This document shows, piece by piece, positions 25,201 through 33,143 of a stretch of 64,000 bases of DNA (the first letter of the stretch is position 1; every line of letters begins with the position of its first letter). The stretch spans positions 833,823 through 897,822 of the forward strand of contig NZ_CH724159.1 of assembly GCF_000153045.1 (NCBI RefSeq), read 5' to 3'. The stretch comes from Synechococcus sp. WH 5701 (GTDB lineage: Bacteria > Cyanobacteriota > Cyanobacteriia > PCC-6307 > Cyanobiaceae). The position numbers were made by a program, and so were the translations under genes. The notes beneath the pieces are model-generated. The model saw only the letters and a program-made list of their open reading frames with translations. It had not been told where the DNA came from and did not search any database.

Positions 25201-26011
25201 GCAGAGGTACCAGTTCAGCGGCCTCGAAGGCCCGGATCAGTTGGGGGATGTATGCCTGGTCCGTGATCACGTGCTTGCGGTAGAGCAGCAACCCCACCAC
25301 CGGCCAGTTGCCCTGCCCCGCGGCGCTCTGGGGCCGCGTTTGTTGGAACCAGGCCAGGTACTCCCGTGGTGAGAGGAAGAAGCCGGCGTGATCGGGATGG
25401 AGCAGGCCGAGATTGGGCGATTCCCTTGGAGCCGGGATCGCCCCGGGCCTGAGGCCGAGGCCGTGGCGGGCCAGGTAGAGGAACAGGGCAGCCACGTTCT
25501 CGCTGCCACCGGCGTTCCAGTAGCCGTAGAGGATGAGCCAGTGGCGCAGGTCCTGGGCCTTGCGGAAGGGCAGGAAGCGCAGCAGCTTCGGCCCCACCTT
25601 GAGGAAGCCGATGTAGCCGGCCAGCTTGTCCTCCTCCCGTCCGCTGCCGAATTTGGCCAGCAGCGCCTGGATCGGCTTGGGCATGCCGGCGCTGCTGCCA
25701 CCGATCGTGAACCGTCCGAACCGTGTGAGCTCCATCAGCTCGATCGCTGACTCGAACACCAGCCGGATCGGAATCGCCGCGGCGTGCTGGCGCAGCCACT
25801 CCACCTGGTCGAAATCGAAGATCAGGCTGGCGAAAAAGGCATCGGCGCTCTCCAGCGCGGCCGCCACCTCAGCCGGCCGATCGCTCAGGTCACGGTCGCT
25901 GAACACCGTGATCGAGAGCTGCGGGCACTGGGCCATCGCCCGTTTGGCCGCCTGGCGGTAGAGGCCGGCGTTAAACGCCTCGAAGCCGGCCAGCAGCACG
26001 ATCCTTTTCAT
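22229..26011 (-). CDS. CobN/ChlH-type large chelatase subunit
   Basis: A 1260-residue protein of the CobN/ChlH family, which binds the porphyrin or corrin and inserts the metal. It starts MKRIVLLAGFEAFNAGLYRQ and holds family sections such as HFGMHGTVEWLPGSPLGNTG, NNPSESMLAKRRGYGVIVSH and DVLVNLSGIFRDSFVN. ChlH proteins are slightly longer, and cyanobacteria often keep a second copy annotated as cobaltochelatase CobN; the HupE/B12-riboswitch block in this window favours cobalt, but sequence alone does not decide. The ATG at 26011 is preferred over one at 26032 because GAGGGG sits just before it. Confidence 0.85.
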   Translation of the reverse strand: MKRIVLLAGFEAFNAGLYRQAAKRAMAQCPQLSITVFSDRDLSDRPAEVAAALESADAFFASLIFDFDQVEWLRQHAAAIPIRLVFESAIELMELTRFGRFTIGGSSAGMPKPIQALLAKFGSGREEDKLAGYIGFLKVGPKLLRFLPFRKAQDLRHWLILYGYWNAGGSENVAALFLYLARHGLGLRPGAIPAPRESPNLGLLHPDHAGFFLSPREYLAWFQQTRPQSAAGQGNWPVVGLLLYRKHVITDQAYIPQLIRAFEAAELVPLPVFINGVEGHMAVRDWMTSATELAADQAEPASGARREAVAVDAIVSTIGFPLVGGPAGSMEAGRREEVAQRILRAKNVPYLVSAPLLIQDLHSWTRQGIGGLQSVVLFALPEMDGAIDPVPLGGLVGDRIYLIPDRLRRLTGRLKAWIVLRRKPESERRLAIVLYGFPPGYGATGTAALLNVPDSLMAVLKALEAEGYDVGSLPASGEGLIRQVKDADDAWIARIPEGQRFEDTESVTVTADTLRQWLGPLHTARIEKQWGPLTSTGIRTLGDRFLLGGVRLGNVWIGVQPPLGVAGDPMRLMYERDLTPHPQYAAFYGWLRHGFKADAVLHFGMHGTVEWLPGSPLGNTGYSWPDLLVGHLPHLYVYAANNPSESMLAKRRGYGVIVSHNVPPYGRAGLYRDLIALRDLIAEYREDPERNEALREGILKQVSDSGLDADCPAPDNAPTDQGAFNAWVVRLSGYLQLLESRLFSSGLHTLGRPPDQEQRLGYLKAYMGEALEPELLEAISRLTPAADEPTLRAQAAELEHLHPGLSAEQSQRLIDALRVCQLLERSTEEIDHLLDGLGGEYIPPAPGGDLLRDGPGVLPTGRNIHALDPYRMPSPGAMARGRAIALRILEKHRAENDGAWPETVAVMLWGLDAIKTRGESLAILLELVGAEPVKEGTGRIVRYDLKPLDTLDHPRIDVLVNLSGIFRDSFVNIVELLDDLFRRAATADEPEEGNAIRRHARALEAHGIENPTARLFSNPAGDFGSLVNDRVTDANWESGEELAGTWQDRNVFSYGRADKGQARPQVLAALLRSTDRVVQQIDSVEYGLTDIQEYYANTGGLKRAAEVARRDSNPDGRVAASFVESFSRDTTPRDLEELLRLEYRTKLLNPRWAQSMAAMGSGGAYEISQRMTALIGWGGTSGFRDPWVYDQAADTYALDAAMAQRLREANPEAFRNVVGRMLEASSRGLWNAPAEKLDKLRNLYDLTDAELEGVPVAAGP

Positions 26012-26114
26012 GGCTGGCCCCTCGCAGCGCATTGTTTGATTCTGCTGCGAACCTGATCCCCCTTGGGGCAGGGGGCATCAGGGTGGATGCAGACGACGTG
26101 GGCAGGGAGAGGTC

Positions 26115-26297
26115 ATGACCACAACCCTGGAAAAGCCAGCAACGCTGCAATGCGCCTGCCCGGGCTGTCACTGCACGGTGAAACCGGACAGCCCCTTCCG
26201 CGTCGGCGCCTTGCTGTTCTGCAGTGTCGTCTGCGCCAAGGGGCACCCCAACGGGGAGCCCTGCCATGCGAGCTGCGGCTGTGAATGCCACGGCTGA
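26115..26297 (+). CDS. bmtA: Cyanobacterial metallothionein (copy 1)
   Basis: A 60-residue Cys-rich protein: CACPGCHCTV near the start, LLFCSVVCAKGHPNGEPC in the middle and CGCECHG at the end. This is the SmtA/BmtA fold that binds zinc through a Cys/His cluster, usually four Zn. It sequesters Zn and buffers Cd. A GGGAGAGG Shine-Dalgarno lies just before the ATG. The upstream neighbour is the chelatase gene on the other strand. A second copy, about 80 percent identical by eye, is at 56989-57171. No SmtB-like regulator is adjacent. Confidence 0.95.
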   Translation: MTTTLEKPATLQCACPGCHCTVKPDSPFRVGALLFCSVVCAKGHPNGEPCHASCGCECHG

Positions 26298-26669
26298 GGC
26301 TTGAGGGCAGGTTGGGGCTGGCTGGCTTGGGCTTGCGGCTGATCGGCCCCTGTGACGCATTCTGAGCGAACTCAGGGGAGGAAGGCGGGGCCACTCCGCT
26401 CAGAGAGCCTGGAGAAGGCTGCAGGTCAAGTACTCGGCTTCCACGACTCTCGCCCTTGAGTATTCAGCGCACCAGCAGACCAATCGGCCCGAGCACCAGG
26501 AAACCGCCGGACAGGGCCAGCCTCCCAGGACCGATTCGGCAGCAGCTCTGTTCCCTCGGCTCCACAGGCGCTGTCACCTGACATGACTTGCCGCAGGGCT
26601 CCCTTTCCTACCGGCGGCCGGAGCGACGGGGCGGCACCCTCGCCAGGATCGGTCCACTGCTTGTCTTCG
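26298..26669. other. Gap with one possible micro-ORF
   Basis: No clear gene. On the minus strand a 33-codon frame (26464-26565, GTG start) ends in a hydrophobic segment RLALSGGFLVLGPIGLLVR, which could be a one-helix peptide. The evidence is slight. Confidence 0.3.
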
Positions 26670-26915
26670 ATGTTGCTACTCAGCCCGCTCTGTCCTCTCA
26701 CGGCCGCCAAGATCGCCGGCCTGCAAGCCACGGTGCTGCTGCTGCTCACCATGCTGATCAAAGCTCGGATCCAGATCAAGGCGGCTTCCGCGCTGGGATT
26801 GTTCCTGCTGGCCCTGCAAACGCTGGTGTTTCTGGCCGCCGCTGGCGCCCTGGGCCTGGCGGCTATCGCCGCTCTGGCCTTTGCCCTAAACCGCCGCCAA
26901 TCGCAGACGGCGTGA
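26670..26915 (+). CDS. Small two-helix membrane protein
   Basis: An 81-residue hydrophobic protein with two or three membrane segments (GLQATVLLLLTMLI, ALGLFLLALQTLVFLAAAGA, LGLAAIAALAFAL) and a short basic tail (NRRQSQTA). The ATG at 26670 is the first that starts near the first helix; the frame is open further upstream. The stop overlaps the GTG of the following gene (GTGA), so the two are probably translated together. No family recognised. Confidence 0.5.
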   Translation: MLLLSPLCPLTAAKIAGLQATVLLLLTMLIKARIQIKAASALGLFLLALQTLVFLAAAGALGLAAIAALAFALNRRQSQTA

Positions 26916-27475
26916 CGACGCTGCCGCCATGGCGGCCCCTTTTGCGGGCTGCCCGCGAACGAGAAGGCCGCTCACCAGCAGCCCGCTGGTTGCAGCTCGC
27001 CACCGTCGCCGCTGATGGCACCCCACGGGTGCGAACCCTGGTGTTCCGGGGCTGGGCTGATGTCGCTGCGTTGGATCTGCTCACCGACGGACGTAGCGCC
27101 AAACCTGCCGAGCTCCTGCAGCAGCCCGCCGTCGAGCTGTGCTGGCTGCTGCCCAAAGCCCGCTGTCAGTTCCGCCTGCGCGGTGCGGTTCTGACGTTGC
27201 CCGCAGATGTGGAGCTCGACGAGCGGCAACGCCATTGGCGACGCCTCACCCCGGCAGCCCGCGCGCTCTGGGGCTGGCCCGAACCCGGAGCATCATTGGA
27301 TGCCGCAGCGTCTTTCCCGGCTGAGCTCGCGGACAACACCCCGCCGCCTGAGCATTTACAGGTGCTGCATATCGGTCTCGAGCAGGTGGAGTTGCTGGAG
27401 CTGAGAGATCATCCACACCAGCGCCGTCGCTGGCACCGTGAAAGAGCCTGGCAGGAAGAGCGCCTGAATCCCTGA
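26912..27475 (+). CDS. Pyridoxamine 5'-phosphate oxidase-like flavoprotein
   Basis: A 187-residue protein of the PNPOx-like FMN-binding split-barrel fold. Family-type sections are RWLQLATVAADGTPRVRTLV followed by FRGW, LDLLTDGRSAKPAELLQQPA, ELCWLLPKARCQFRLRG and the C-terminal EQVELLELRDHPHQRR before the final WQEERLNP. The conserved R-L-x-P end of true PdxH is represented by ERLNP. It is close to the cyanobacterial alr4036-type group of uncertain substrate. A GTG start overlaps the upstream stop by 4 bases. Confidence 0.82.
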   Translation: MTTLPPWRPLLRAAREREGRSPAARWLQLATVAADGTPRVRTLVFRGWADVAALDLLTDGRSAKPAELLQQPAVELCWLLPKARCQFRLRGAVLTLPADVELDERQRHWRRLTPAARALWGWPEPGASLDAAASFPAELADNTPPPEHLQVLHIGLEQVELLELRDHPHQRRRWHRERAWQEERLNP

Positions 27476-27481
27476 AGGGGC

Positions 27482-27784
27482 ATGCGCATGAGGCTTCAGT
27501 GGGCTCCGCTCCCCGCTGCCGCTGCGCTGAGCCCTGCCTACTTGACCAAGCTGACTGCTTCTCAGCACGAGTCTGCTTGTGGCCCTGCCAGCGAGTGGCT
27601 GGCGCTGGAGCAGCTGTTGGATCAGCTGCCGGCATCCAATACCACTGCCCTGCGGCTCACCGTCCTGCAGGGCCTGTCGGTGCATGCTGCAGCTGAGCGG
27701 ATGGAGATCAGCGCCGAACTCTCCACTGAAATCCTGGCCCTCAGGGGGGGTCTTGATTACACCGGAATTTTCAATGTGATCTGA
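27482..27784 (+). CDS. Hypothetical protein
   Basis: A 100-residue ORF starting 6 bases after the flavoprotein gene. The middle (ASEWLALEQLLDQLPASNTT) and end (LQGLSVHAAAERMEISAELS) look like helical segments, with a faint helix-turn-helix flavour in LSVHAAAERMEIS. No family is clear. The short distance to the upstream gene supports expression. Confidence 0.4.
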   Translation: MRMRLQWAPLPAAAALSPAYLTKLTASQHESACGPASEWLALEQLLDQLPASNTTALRLTVLQGLSVHAAAERMEISAELSTEILALRGGLDYTGIFNVI

Positions 27785-27856
27785 CCCACGCACGTCCCAG
27801 CTGTTTTGGGGACGGCTTTGGGGACAAGCAAATCGAGCCAATCCCTGAAAGGTAAG

Positions 27857-27930
27857 TCGGGGCGACAGGATTCGAACCTGCGACCTAGTGCTCCCAAAGC
27901 ACCCGCGCTACCAAGCTGCGCCACGCCCCG
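27857..27930 (-). tRNA. trnP: tRNA-Pro (anticodon TGG)
   Basis: On the minus strand 74 bases fold as a tRNA: acceptor stem CGGGGCG with CGCCCCG, D arm GCGCAGCTTGGTAGCGC, anticodon loop CTTTGGGA giving TGG, and T arm with GGTTCGAATCC. The discriminator base is A; CCA is not encoded. The TGG anticodon reads proline CCN codons. The gene lies between a small ORF and sbcC. Confidence 0.95.
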
Positions 27931-27997
27931 CTGGGGAGAATCTACCTGTCGATCTCCCAGTGATCGCGAGACTTCTGCGAAGCTCGGTTGGCCTGGG

Positions 27998-30900
27998 TCA
28001 GGTCAGGGTGGGCGTCCCCATCTGCACTCGCGAGCCCTGATCGCTGGAGAGCACCTCGATGCCGTAGCGGATGCGCTCCTTGAGCCCCCCCACGTGGCTG
28101 ATGATGCCGACCATGCGGCCGCCCGCCCGCAGCCGGTCGAGTTCGTCCATCGCCAGTTGGAGGTTGTCGGGATCGAGGGTACCGAAGCCCTCGTCGACGA
28201 AAAGGGCCTCGAGATGCACACCGCCTGAGTGTGCCTCGACCGTGTCGGCCACGCCAAGGGCCAGAGCCAGGGAGGCCTGGAAGGTTTCACCGCCCGAGAG
28301 GCTGCTCACCTCCCGCTCCTCGCCGGTGTAGGCATCAAGCACCCGCAGTCCCAGGCCCGCCTGTCGGCCGCCGCGGCCCCCCTCATCGGTGAGCCGCAGT
28401 TGGTAGCGGCCAGAGGTCATCAGCTCCAGCCGCTGGTTGGCGTAGCGGCAGATGTCGCCCAGGTAGGCCGAGAGCACCCAGCGCTGGAGGGAGATGAAGG
28501 GAGCGGTCCTGCCCGAGCAGCGATCGGCCACGGCACTGAACAACTGCGCCTGCTCCCGCCGGGACGCCAGCTCGCCGGCCCCGCTGCTGTGCTCAGAGGT
28601 GAGTCGCTGGATCTCCGTCTGTGCTCCGCGGGCTTCGCTGTGGCGCTCCACGGCTGCCGTTCGGGCGGCATCGGCGGCGAGCACCGCCTCAAGGGCAGCT
28701 GCGGTGTCGGGTCGCTCCTGGGGCAGGTCGGCCAGGTCCGCCGAAGCCAGGAGTCCCCTCAGCTCAATCACCTCCGTCTCGAAGGCCTTGATCCGTTGCG
28801 CCCAGAGCTGGCGCATGGTCTCCGGCTTGAGGGCGGCCACTACGGCCTGGCCATCGGCAAACTCCGATCCGGCCAGGTCCCTCGCCAGGCGGCTTGAGGC
28901 CTGCTCCAACCGGGTCGAGGCACTGGCGCTGGCGTGGCAGCGTGCCGCCAGAGCTTTCAGCGCCGCCTCCAGGGGTTCGATGCTCTTCAGCGCCTGCTTG
29001 GGATCGACACCCTCCCCAAGTTCCCTGGTGATGGCGGTGGAGAGCGCCTGCGCCCGGTTGGTTTCGTCCGTGGCCGCCCTGGCCTGCATCGCCAGCTCCG
29101 TGCTGGCCGACTGAATGCTGGCCTGGAGAGCCTCGAGCTCCCGCTCGTGATTGCTGATCTCCTGCTCCAGGCTGGCCACCGTCTCAGCCAGGGCCTGCGC
29201 CGCGGTCAGGGCTTGGCTGGCCTGCCGGGCAGCTGTGTCCGCCGCCACAGGATCACTGGCGGCAGTGCCGGCTCTCTCCAGCACTGCCTTCCGCTCTCCC
29301 TGCGCTTTCTCCACAGCCACCGCAGCCTGCTGAGCCGCCGTGGTGGCCGCGCTCAGCTCGCTCTCCGCCGCTGTGATCGCCTCCTCGCTGATGGCATCCT
29401 GCGAGGGCTGGGCGGGTGCTGGATGGTGCGCCGAACCGCAGACCGGGCAGGGGGCTTCTGGCACCAGGCCCCCGGCAAGCCGGGCTGCCATTCCGGCGAT
29501 CTGACGCCGCCGCTGATCGTTCAGGGCCGCCTGCGCCTGGTTGAGCCGTCCATCGGCCTTGGCCTTCGTCGCGATGGCGATCTTTTCCTGGTGCAGGGCA
29601 GGGGTGATGGCCGCAACGGCCCGGGCGCAATCGTGGGCGTCCTGCGCCGCCCGTTGCAACCCGTCGAGCTGGTCACGGGCCGAGCAGGCTTTGGTGAAGG
29701 CCGCGCCTGCTGCCTGCCGCGCCTGCTGCCGGCTCTCCCTGGCGGCGCTGCTGCTGCTCAACCGTAGGTCCGCTGCCCTGGCCCGTGCAGCGGCGGCGGC
29801 CGCCCTGGCCTGTGCCTGGCCCGCCTCCAGGGCTTGGCTGGCCAGGGCGGTGAGCTCCGCTCGACGGGCCGCCAGATCGTTGCGTGCGCTGCCCAGCTCC
29901 TCGGGGCTGGGCAGCGCCGTCAGATCGAGGAGGACCAGCGAAACCGGCAGGGCATCGGCGGTGTCCCGGGCCCGGATTGCGCTCTGCAGCTCGGCCTTGA
30001 TCCCGGCCTCAAGGGTGCTCAGGGCGACACGGGCCGCCTGCTCGGCGTCCACGCTGGGGCGCAGGGCCTCGGCCCGCTCCGCCCTGCTCAGCCGCTGGCG
30101 GAAGTCGGCTACCGCCTCCTGTTTCGCCTCCAGTTCCGTGAGCCGTGTGAGAGCTGCCCTGCGCCGATCCCAGCGGTCGGCAAGTTTCTCGACCGCTGCC
30201 TTGGCTGTCTGAGCGGATTCAAGGGTTGCGACGGCCTGCTTCAAGCTGCTCTGGGTGCCCGCCACCACCGCAGCGATCTGCTCCACCAGCCGCTCGAGGC
30301 CCTCCTGATCGTTGGGCGCCACCACGGGCTCCGGGGCGAAGGGGGTCCACTCATGGGCGGCCTGCTGGCGCATCACCTCCAGGGACCGGTTCTGCTCGGC
30401 CACCTCGATGCGGGAGAACTTGGCGCGCTCCTCCAGCCAGCTGCCCGCCTGCTCGTAGATCACCGTGTCGAAAAGGGTTTTCAGCAGTGCCTCCCGCTCC
30501 TCGGCCCTGGCCCGCAGCACCTCGGCGAACTTGCCCTGGGGCAGCAGGATCACCTGCCGGAACTGGGCGGCATCGAGGCCCACCAGCCCCTGAACCTCGC
30601 GGCTGACCTCCGTGGTGCGGCTCGCGATCGGCTCCCACCCAGCGCTGACCAGTCGGAACAGGACCGCCTGCGGTGCCTTCTCGGTGGTTCCCTCACCCCG
30701 GGTCTTGGGGGCGGTGTAGGCGGGGGATCGCTCCACCCGGTAGCGGGCCCCGCCACTGGAGAACTCCAGACTCACCCGCGGCACCGCCGCAGGTTCGGCG
30801 TGATCGGATTTCAACGCCTTCACGCTTCGATCTCCCGACACCTCGCCATAAAGCGCGAAGCAGAGGGCATCGAGCAGGAAGGTCTTGCCGGCACCGGTGC

Positions 30901-31006
30901 TGCCGTGGATCAGGAACAGTCCCTCCTGGCTGAGGACGTCGAAGCCGATCTCAACCGGCTCGGCATACGGCCCGAAGGCCTCGATTCTGAGCAGGTGGGG
31001 CTTCAC
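27998..31006 (-). CDS. sbcC: Exonuclease subunit SbcC
   Basis: A 1002-residue SMC-like ATPase of the SbcCD nuclease, which opens hairpins and cuts DNA ends. Walker A is in LIHGSTGAGKTFLLDALCFA near residue 35; long Ala/Glu-rich coiled coils flank the zinc-hook CPVCG near residue 519; the C-terminal half has SLSGGETFQASLALALG (signature), EALFVDEGFGTLD (Walker B) and GIISHVGGLKERI. The GTG start overlaps the stop of sbcD (GTGA), so the two subunits are coupled. Confidence 0.94.
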   Translation of the reverse strand: MKPHLLRIEAFGPYAEPVEIGFDVLSQEGLFLIHGSTGAGKTFLLDALCFALYGEVSGDRSVKALKSDHAEPAAVPRVSLEFSSGGARYRVERSPAYTAPKTRGEGTTEKAPQAVLFRLVSAGWEPIASRTTEVSREVQGLVGLDAAQFRQVILLPQGKFAEVLRARAEEREALLKTLFDTVIYEQAGSWLEERAKFSRIEVAEQNRSLEVMRQQAAHEWTPFAPEPVVAPNDQEGLERLVEQIAAVVAGTQSSLKQAVATLESAQTAKAAVEKLADRWDRRRAALTRLTELEAKQEAVADFRQRLSRAERAEALRPSVDAEQAARVALSTLEAGIKAELQSAIRARDTADALPVSLVLLDLTALPSPEELGSARNDLAARRAELTALASQALEAGQAQARAAAAAARARAADLRLSSSSAARESRQQARQAAGAAFTKACSARDQLDGLQRAAQDAHDCARAVAAITPALHQEKIAIATKAKADGRLNQAQAALNDQRRRQIAGMAARLAGGLVPEAPCPVCGSAHHPAPAQPSQDAISEEAITAAESELSAATTAAQQAAVAVEKAQGERKAVLERAGTAASDPVAADTAARQASQALTAAQALAETVASLEQEISNHERELEALQASIQSASTELAMQARAATDETNRAQALSTAITRELGEGVDPKQALKSIEPLEAALKALAARCHASASASTRLEQASSRLARDLAGSEFADGQAVVAALKPETMRQLWAQRIKAFETEVIELRGLLASADLADLPQERPDTAAALEAVLAADAARTAAVERHSEARGAQTEIQRLTSEHSSGAGELASRREQAQLFSAVADRCSGRTAPFISLQRWVLSAYLGDICRYANQRLELMTSGRYQLRLTDEGGRGGRQAGLGLRVLDAYTGEEREVSSLSGGETFQASLALALGVADTVEAHSGGVHLEALFVDEGFGTLDPDNLQLAMDELDRLRAGGRMVGIISHVGGLKERIRYGIEVLSSDQGSRVQMGTPTLT

Positions 31007-32193
31007 CGCTCCCCTCCCCTGGCGGCCGCCTCAAGCGCCTGCCGCAGCAGCTCGGCCTCGGCCGAGTTGGCGCTGCGCCCCTGCTGGTCCGCGAAGAAGG
31101 CCGAGGTGAGCTCGAAAGGCGAGGCGGCCTGTTGCACCTGCTGGTGGCGCTCGCTGGCCGTGGAGCGCAGCAGCTCCGGCGGGCGATGGCGCAGCTCGGC
31201 CACATGGGGAAAGCGCTCTCGCAGGCGGGCCATGGCCTGCAGAGGCAGCACCTCGTCGGTGAGGATCACCCGCACCCGCGCTTCAACGGCGGCCTCGAAC
31301 TGCGGATCACGGCACAGCTGCTCAATGCAGCCTTCGATCGTGGCCAGCGAACGCCCCACCTGCAGCGGCACGATCTCCACTGTTGGCTGACCTGCGGCGT
31401 TGAGCTCCACGATCCGCACTGATTTGGTGTGGTGCTGCTCGGAGAAGGAGTAGGGCAGGGGGGTGCCGGAGTAGGCCAGCCGGGGGCCATCCAGCTGCTG
31501 GGAGCCGTGCAGATGGCCCAGGGCCACATAGTCGAAGCCGGTAAAGGCCTCAACGCTCACCCGATCGACATTGCCGACGGTGAGCTCCCGCTCCGACTCG
31601 GAGCTCTCCCCACCTGCGACGAAAGTGTGGGCCACCAGCACCGAGCGGTGATGCGGCCGCTGCTGAAGATCCCGCCGGATCCGCTCCAGTGCCAGTCGGG
31701 TCACCTCGTCGTGTCGCAGGCGGGTCGGCGGCACCACGGCCGCTTCCTGCTCCAGGGCCCAGGCCAGGCCTGGGCCATCCACGGCCGGCTCAAGGTAGGG
31801 CAGGGGGTAGATCGCCACCGGCGCACCCCCCAGCCGCGGGCTCACCAGCACCGGCTCATGGGCCCGGCGCACGTCGCCCCGGATCGTCACCCCGAAGGAG
31901 GCCAGCAGCGGGTCGTACACCGACACCCGCACATGGGAATCGTGGTTGCCCGCGATCGCCACCACCGCGGCACCGCTCTGGCGCAGCTGGGCCAGGGTGT
32001 CGTTGAACAACAGCACCGCCTCTGCCGGCGGGATCGCCCGGTCGTAAAGGTCACCGGCGATCAGGACAGCATCGACAACCCCGTCCCTGGCCAGCGCCAC
32101 GATCCGAGCTAGCACCTCCGCCTGCTCCTGGAGCAGAGAGGCCCCGTGGAAACTGCGGCCCAGGTGCCAGTCGGAGGTGTGAAGCAGGCGCAT
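31003..32193 (-). CDS. sbcD: Exonuclease subunit SbcD
   Basis: A 396-residue metallophosphoesterase, the nuclease subunit of SbcCD. Phosphoesterase motifs are in order: LHTSDWHLGRSFHG, VLIAGDLYDRAIPP, VAIAGNHDSHVRVSV, SVLVAHTFVAGG and YVALGHLHGSQQL. Two metal ions (Mn) are bound by these Asp/His/Asn residues in the family. It is the upstream gene of the sbcDC pair; its last bases overlap the sbcC start. Length is normal for the family. Confidence 0.95.
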   Translation of the reverse strand: MRLLHTSDWHLGRSFHGASLLQEQAEVLARIVALARDGVVDAVLIAGDLYDRAIPPAEAVLLFNDTLAQLRQSGAAVVAIAGNHDSHVRVSVYDPLLASFGVTIRGDVRRAHEPVLVSPRLGGAPVAIYPLPYLEPAVDGPGLAWALEQEAAVVPPTRLRHDEVTRLALERIRRDLQQRPHHRSVLVAHTFVAGGESSESERELTVGNVDRVSVEAFTGFDYVALGHLHGSQQLDGPRLAYSGTPLPYSFSEQHHTKSVRIVELNAAGQPTVEIVPLQVGRSLATIEGCIEQLCRDPQFEAAVEARVRVILTDEVLPLQAMARLRERFPHVAELRHRPPELLRSTASERHQQVQQAASPFELTSAFFADQQGRSANSAEAELLRQALEAAARGGER

Positions 32194-32316
32194 CGACGGC
32201 AGCTCGCTCTCAGGGCCTTCCTGACCTGAGGCTAAGTGGCTAGCGGCTCCCGGCCGACGTCATTGGCTCGAGGCGACCCCTGAGCTGCCTGTCTGCTCAG
32301 CTCGATCTGAGGGGAC

Positions 32317-32598
32317 TCAGGGCGTCATGCCGCAGTGGTTGCCGGGGTAGCGCAGGGTGCGCCAGTCACCACCGGGAGTGCTCACTTCCACGCCGATACC
32401 GATCGGGTCTTCGCGGCCGTTGCTGTGCTGTTGCCACCACTCCTGGGCGGCGTCCCAGGCGGCATCCATCGAATCGAAGTGGTCGTCGAGAACGGGATGA
32501 GGGCAGCAACGCTGGTCGACCAGGCGGTACAGCCGCACCCCATTGGCCTGCTTGCCAGCAGAGACGGTACGGAAGGAAGAGAACGCCATGGCCCGCAC
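32317..32598 (-). CDS. Small hypothetical cytoplasmic protein
   Basis: A 93-residue protein with the stretches RLYRLVDQRCCPHPVLDDHF, AAWDAAQEWWQQHS and GDWRTLRYPGNHCGM, a style seen in conserved marine and freshwater Synechococcus hypotheticals. The GTG start was chosen because a strong GAGGAGG Shine-Dalgarno lies 8 bases before it; ATG starts at 32652 and 32589 are alternatives. Function unknown. Confidence 0.6.
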   Translation of the reverse strand: MRAMAFSSFRTVSAGKQANGVRLYRLVDQRCCPHPVLDDHFDSMDAAWDAAQEWWQQHSNGREDPIGIGVEVSTPGGDWRTLRYPGNHCGMTP

Positions 32599-32730
32599 AT
32601 CGACAACCTCCTCATGGTGACGGCTGTGACAGCTGTTGACTGTCACCTTCATCACAAGTCACGCATCTCAAAGCGTGCGTGCTGTTCTCCAGGAGGCAAG
32701 GGGGACGGCTGGGCCGCTGGCCACCAGCCC

Positions 32731-33132
32731 TCAGCCAAGAAGGGCGATGCAGTCGATCTCGACGAGGGCCCCCTTCGGCAGCGCCGCCACCTGAACGCAG
32801 GCCCTGGCCGGCGAGACCCCTGCCGAGAACACCTCCGCGTAGAGGGCATTGACCCGGGCGAAGTCGGCCAGGTCGGTGAGGAAGACCGTGGTGCGCACCA
32901 CGTGCTGGGCGGTGCAGCCCGCCGCCGCCAGCACCGCCTGCAGGTTCGCGAGCACCTGCCTGGTTTCGGCCTCCACATCCCCGGCACCCACCAGGGCGCC
33001 AGTGGCTGGATCCAGGGCGATCTGGCCGGAGCAGAAGAGCAGACCCCCCGCCTTGACCGCCTGGTTGTAGGGACCCACCGGTGCCGGTGCAGCGGCCGTG
33101 GTGATCGCCTCGGCGGGAGTGCCCATGCCCAT
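32731..33132 (-). CDS. ridA: RidA-family enamine/imine deaminase
   Basis: A 133-residue RidA/YjgF/UK114 protein, which hydrolyses reactive imines such as 2-aminoacrylate to keto acids. Characteristic sections are APAPVGPYNQAVKAGGLLFC, SGQIALDPATGALVGAGDVE, TRQVLANLQAVLAAAG, VVRTTVFLTDLADFARVNALY and PARACVQVAALPKGALVEID, the last holding the conserved active-site Arg. The start is only 11 bases from the divergent ABC ATPase start, so the two share a very tight promoter region. Confidence 0.93.
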   Translation of the reverse strand: MGMGTPAEAITTAAAPAPVGPYNQAVKAGGLLFCSGQIALDPATGALVGAGDVEAETRQVLANLQAVLAAAGCTAQHVVRTTVFLTDLADFARVNALYAEVFSAGVSPARACVQVAALPKGALVEIDCIALLG

Positions 33133-33143
33133 GGCAGGTGAAA

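Noticed and set aside
27785..27857. Possible attachment site beside tRNA-Pro (TTTGGGGAC repeated twice)
   Set aside because: The repeated word is short, no second copy of the tRNA 3' end was found, and no integrase is near, so I do not call an att site.
29834..31390. A 518-codon open frame on the plus strand
   Set aside because: It is antisense to sbcC and sbcD; it has no motif and crosses a conserved gene boundary.
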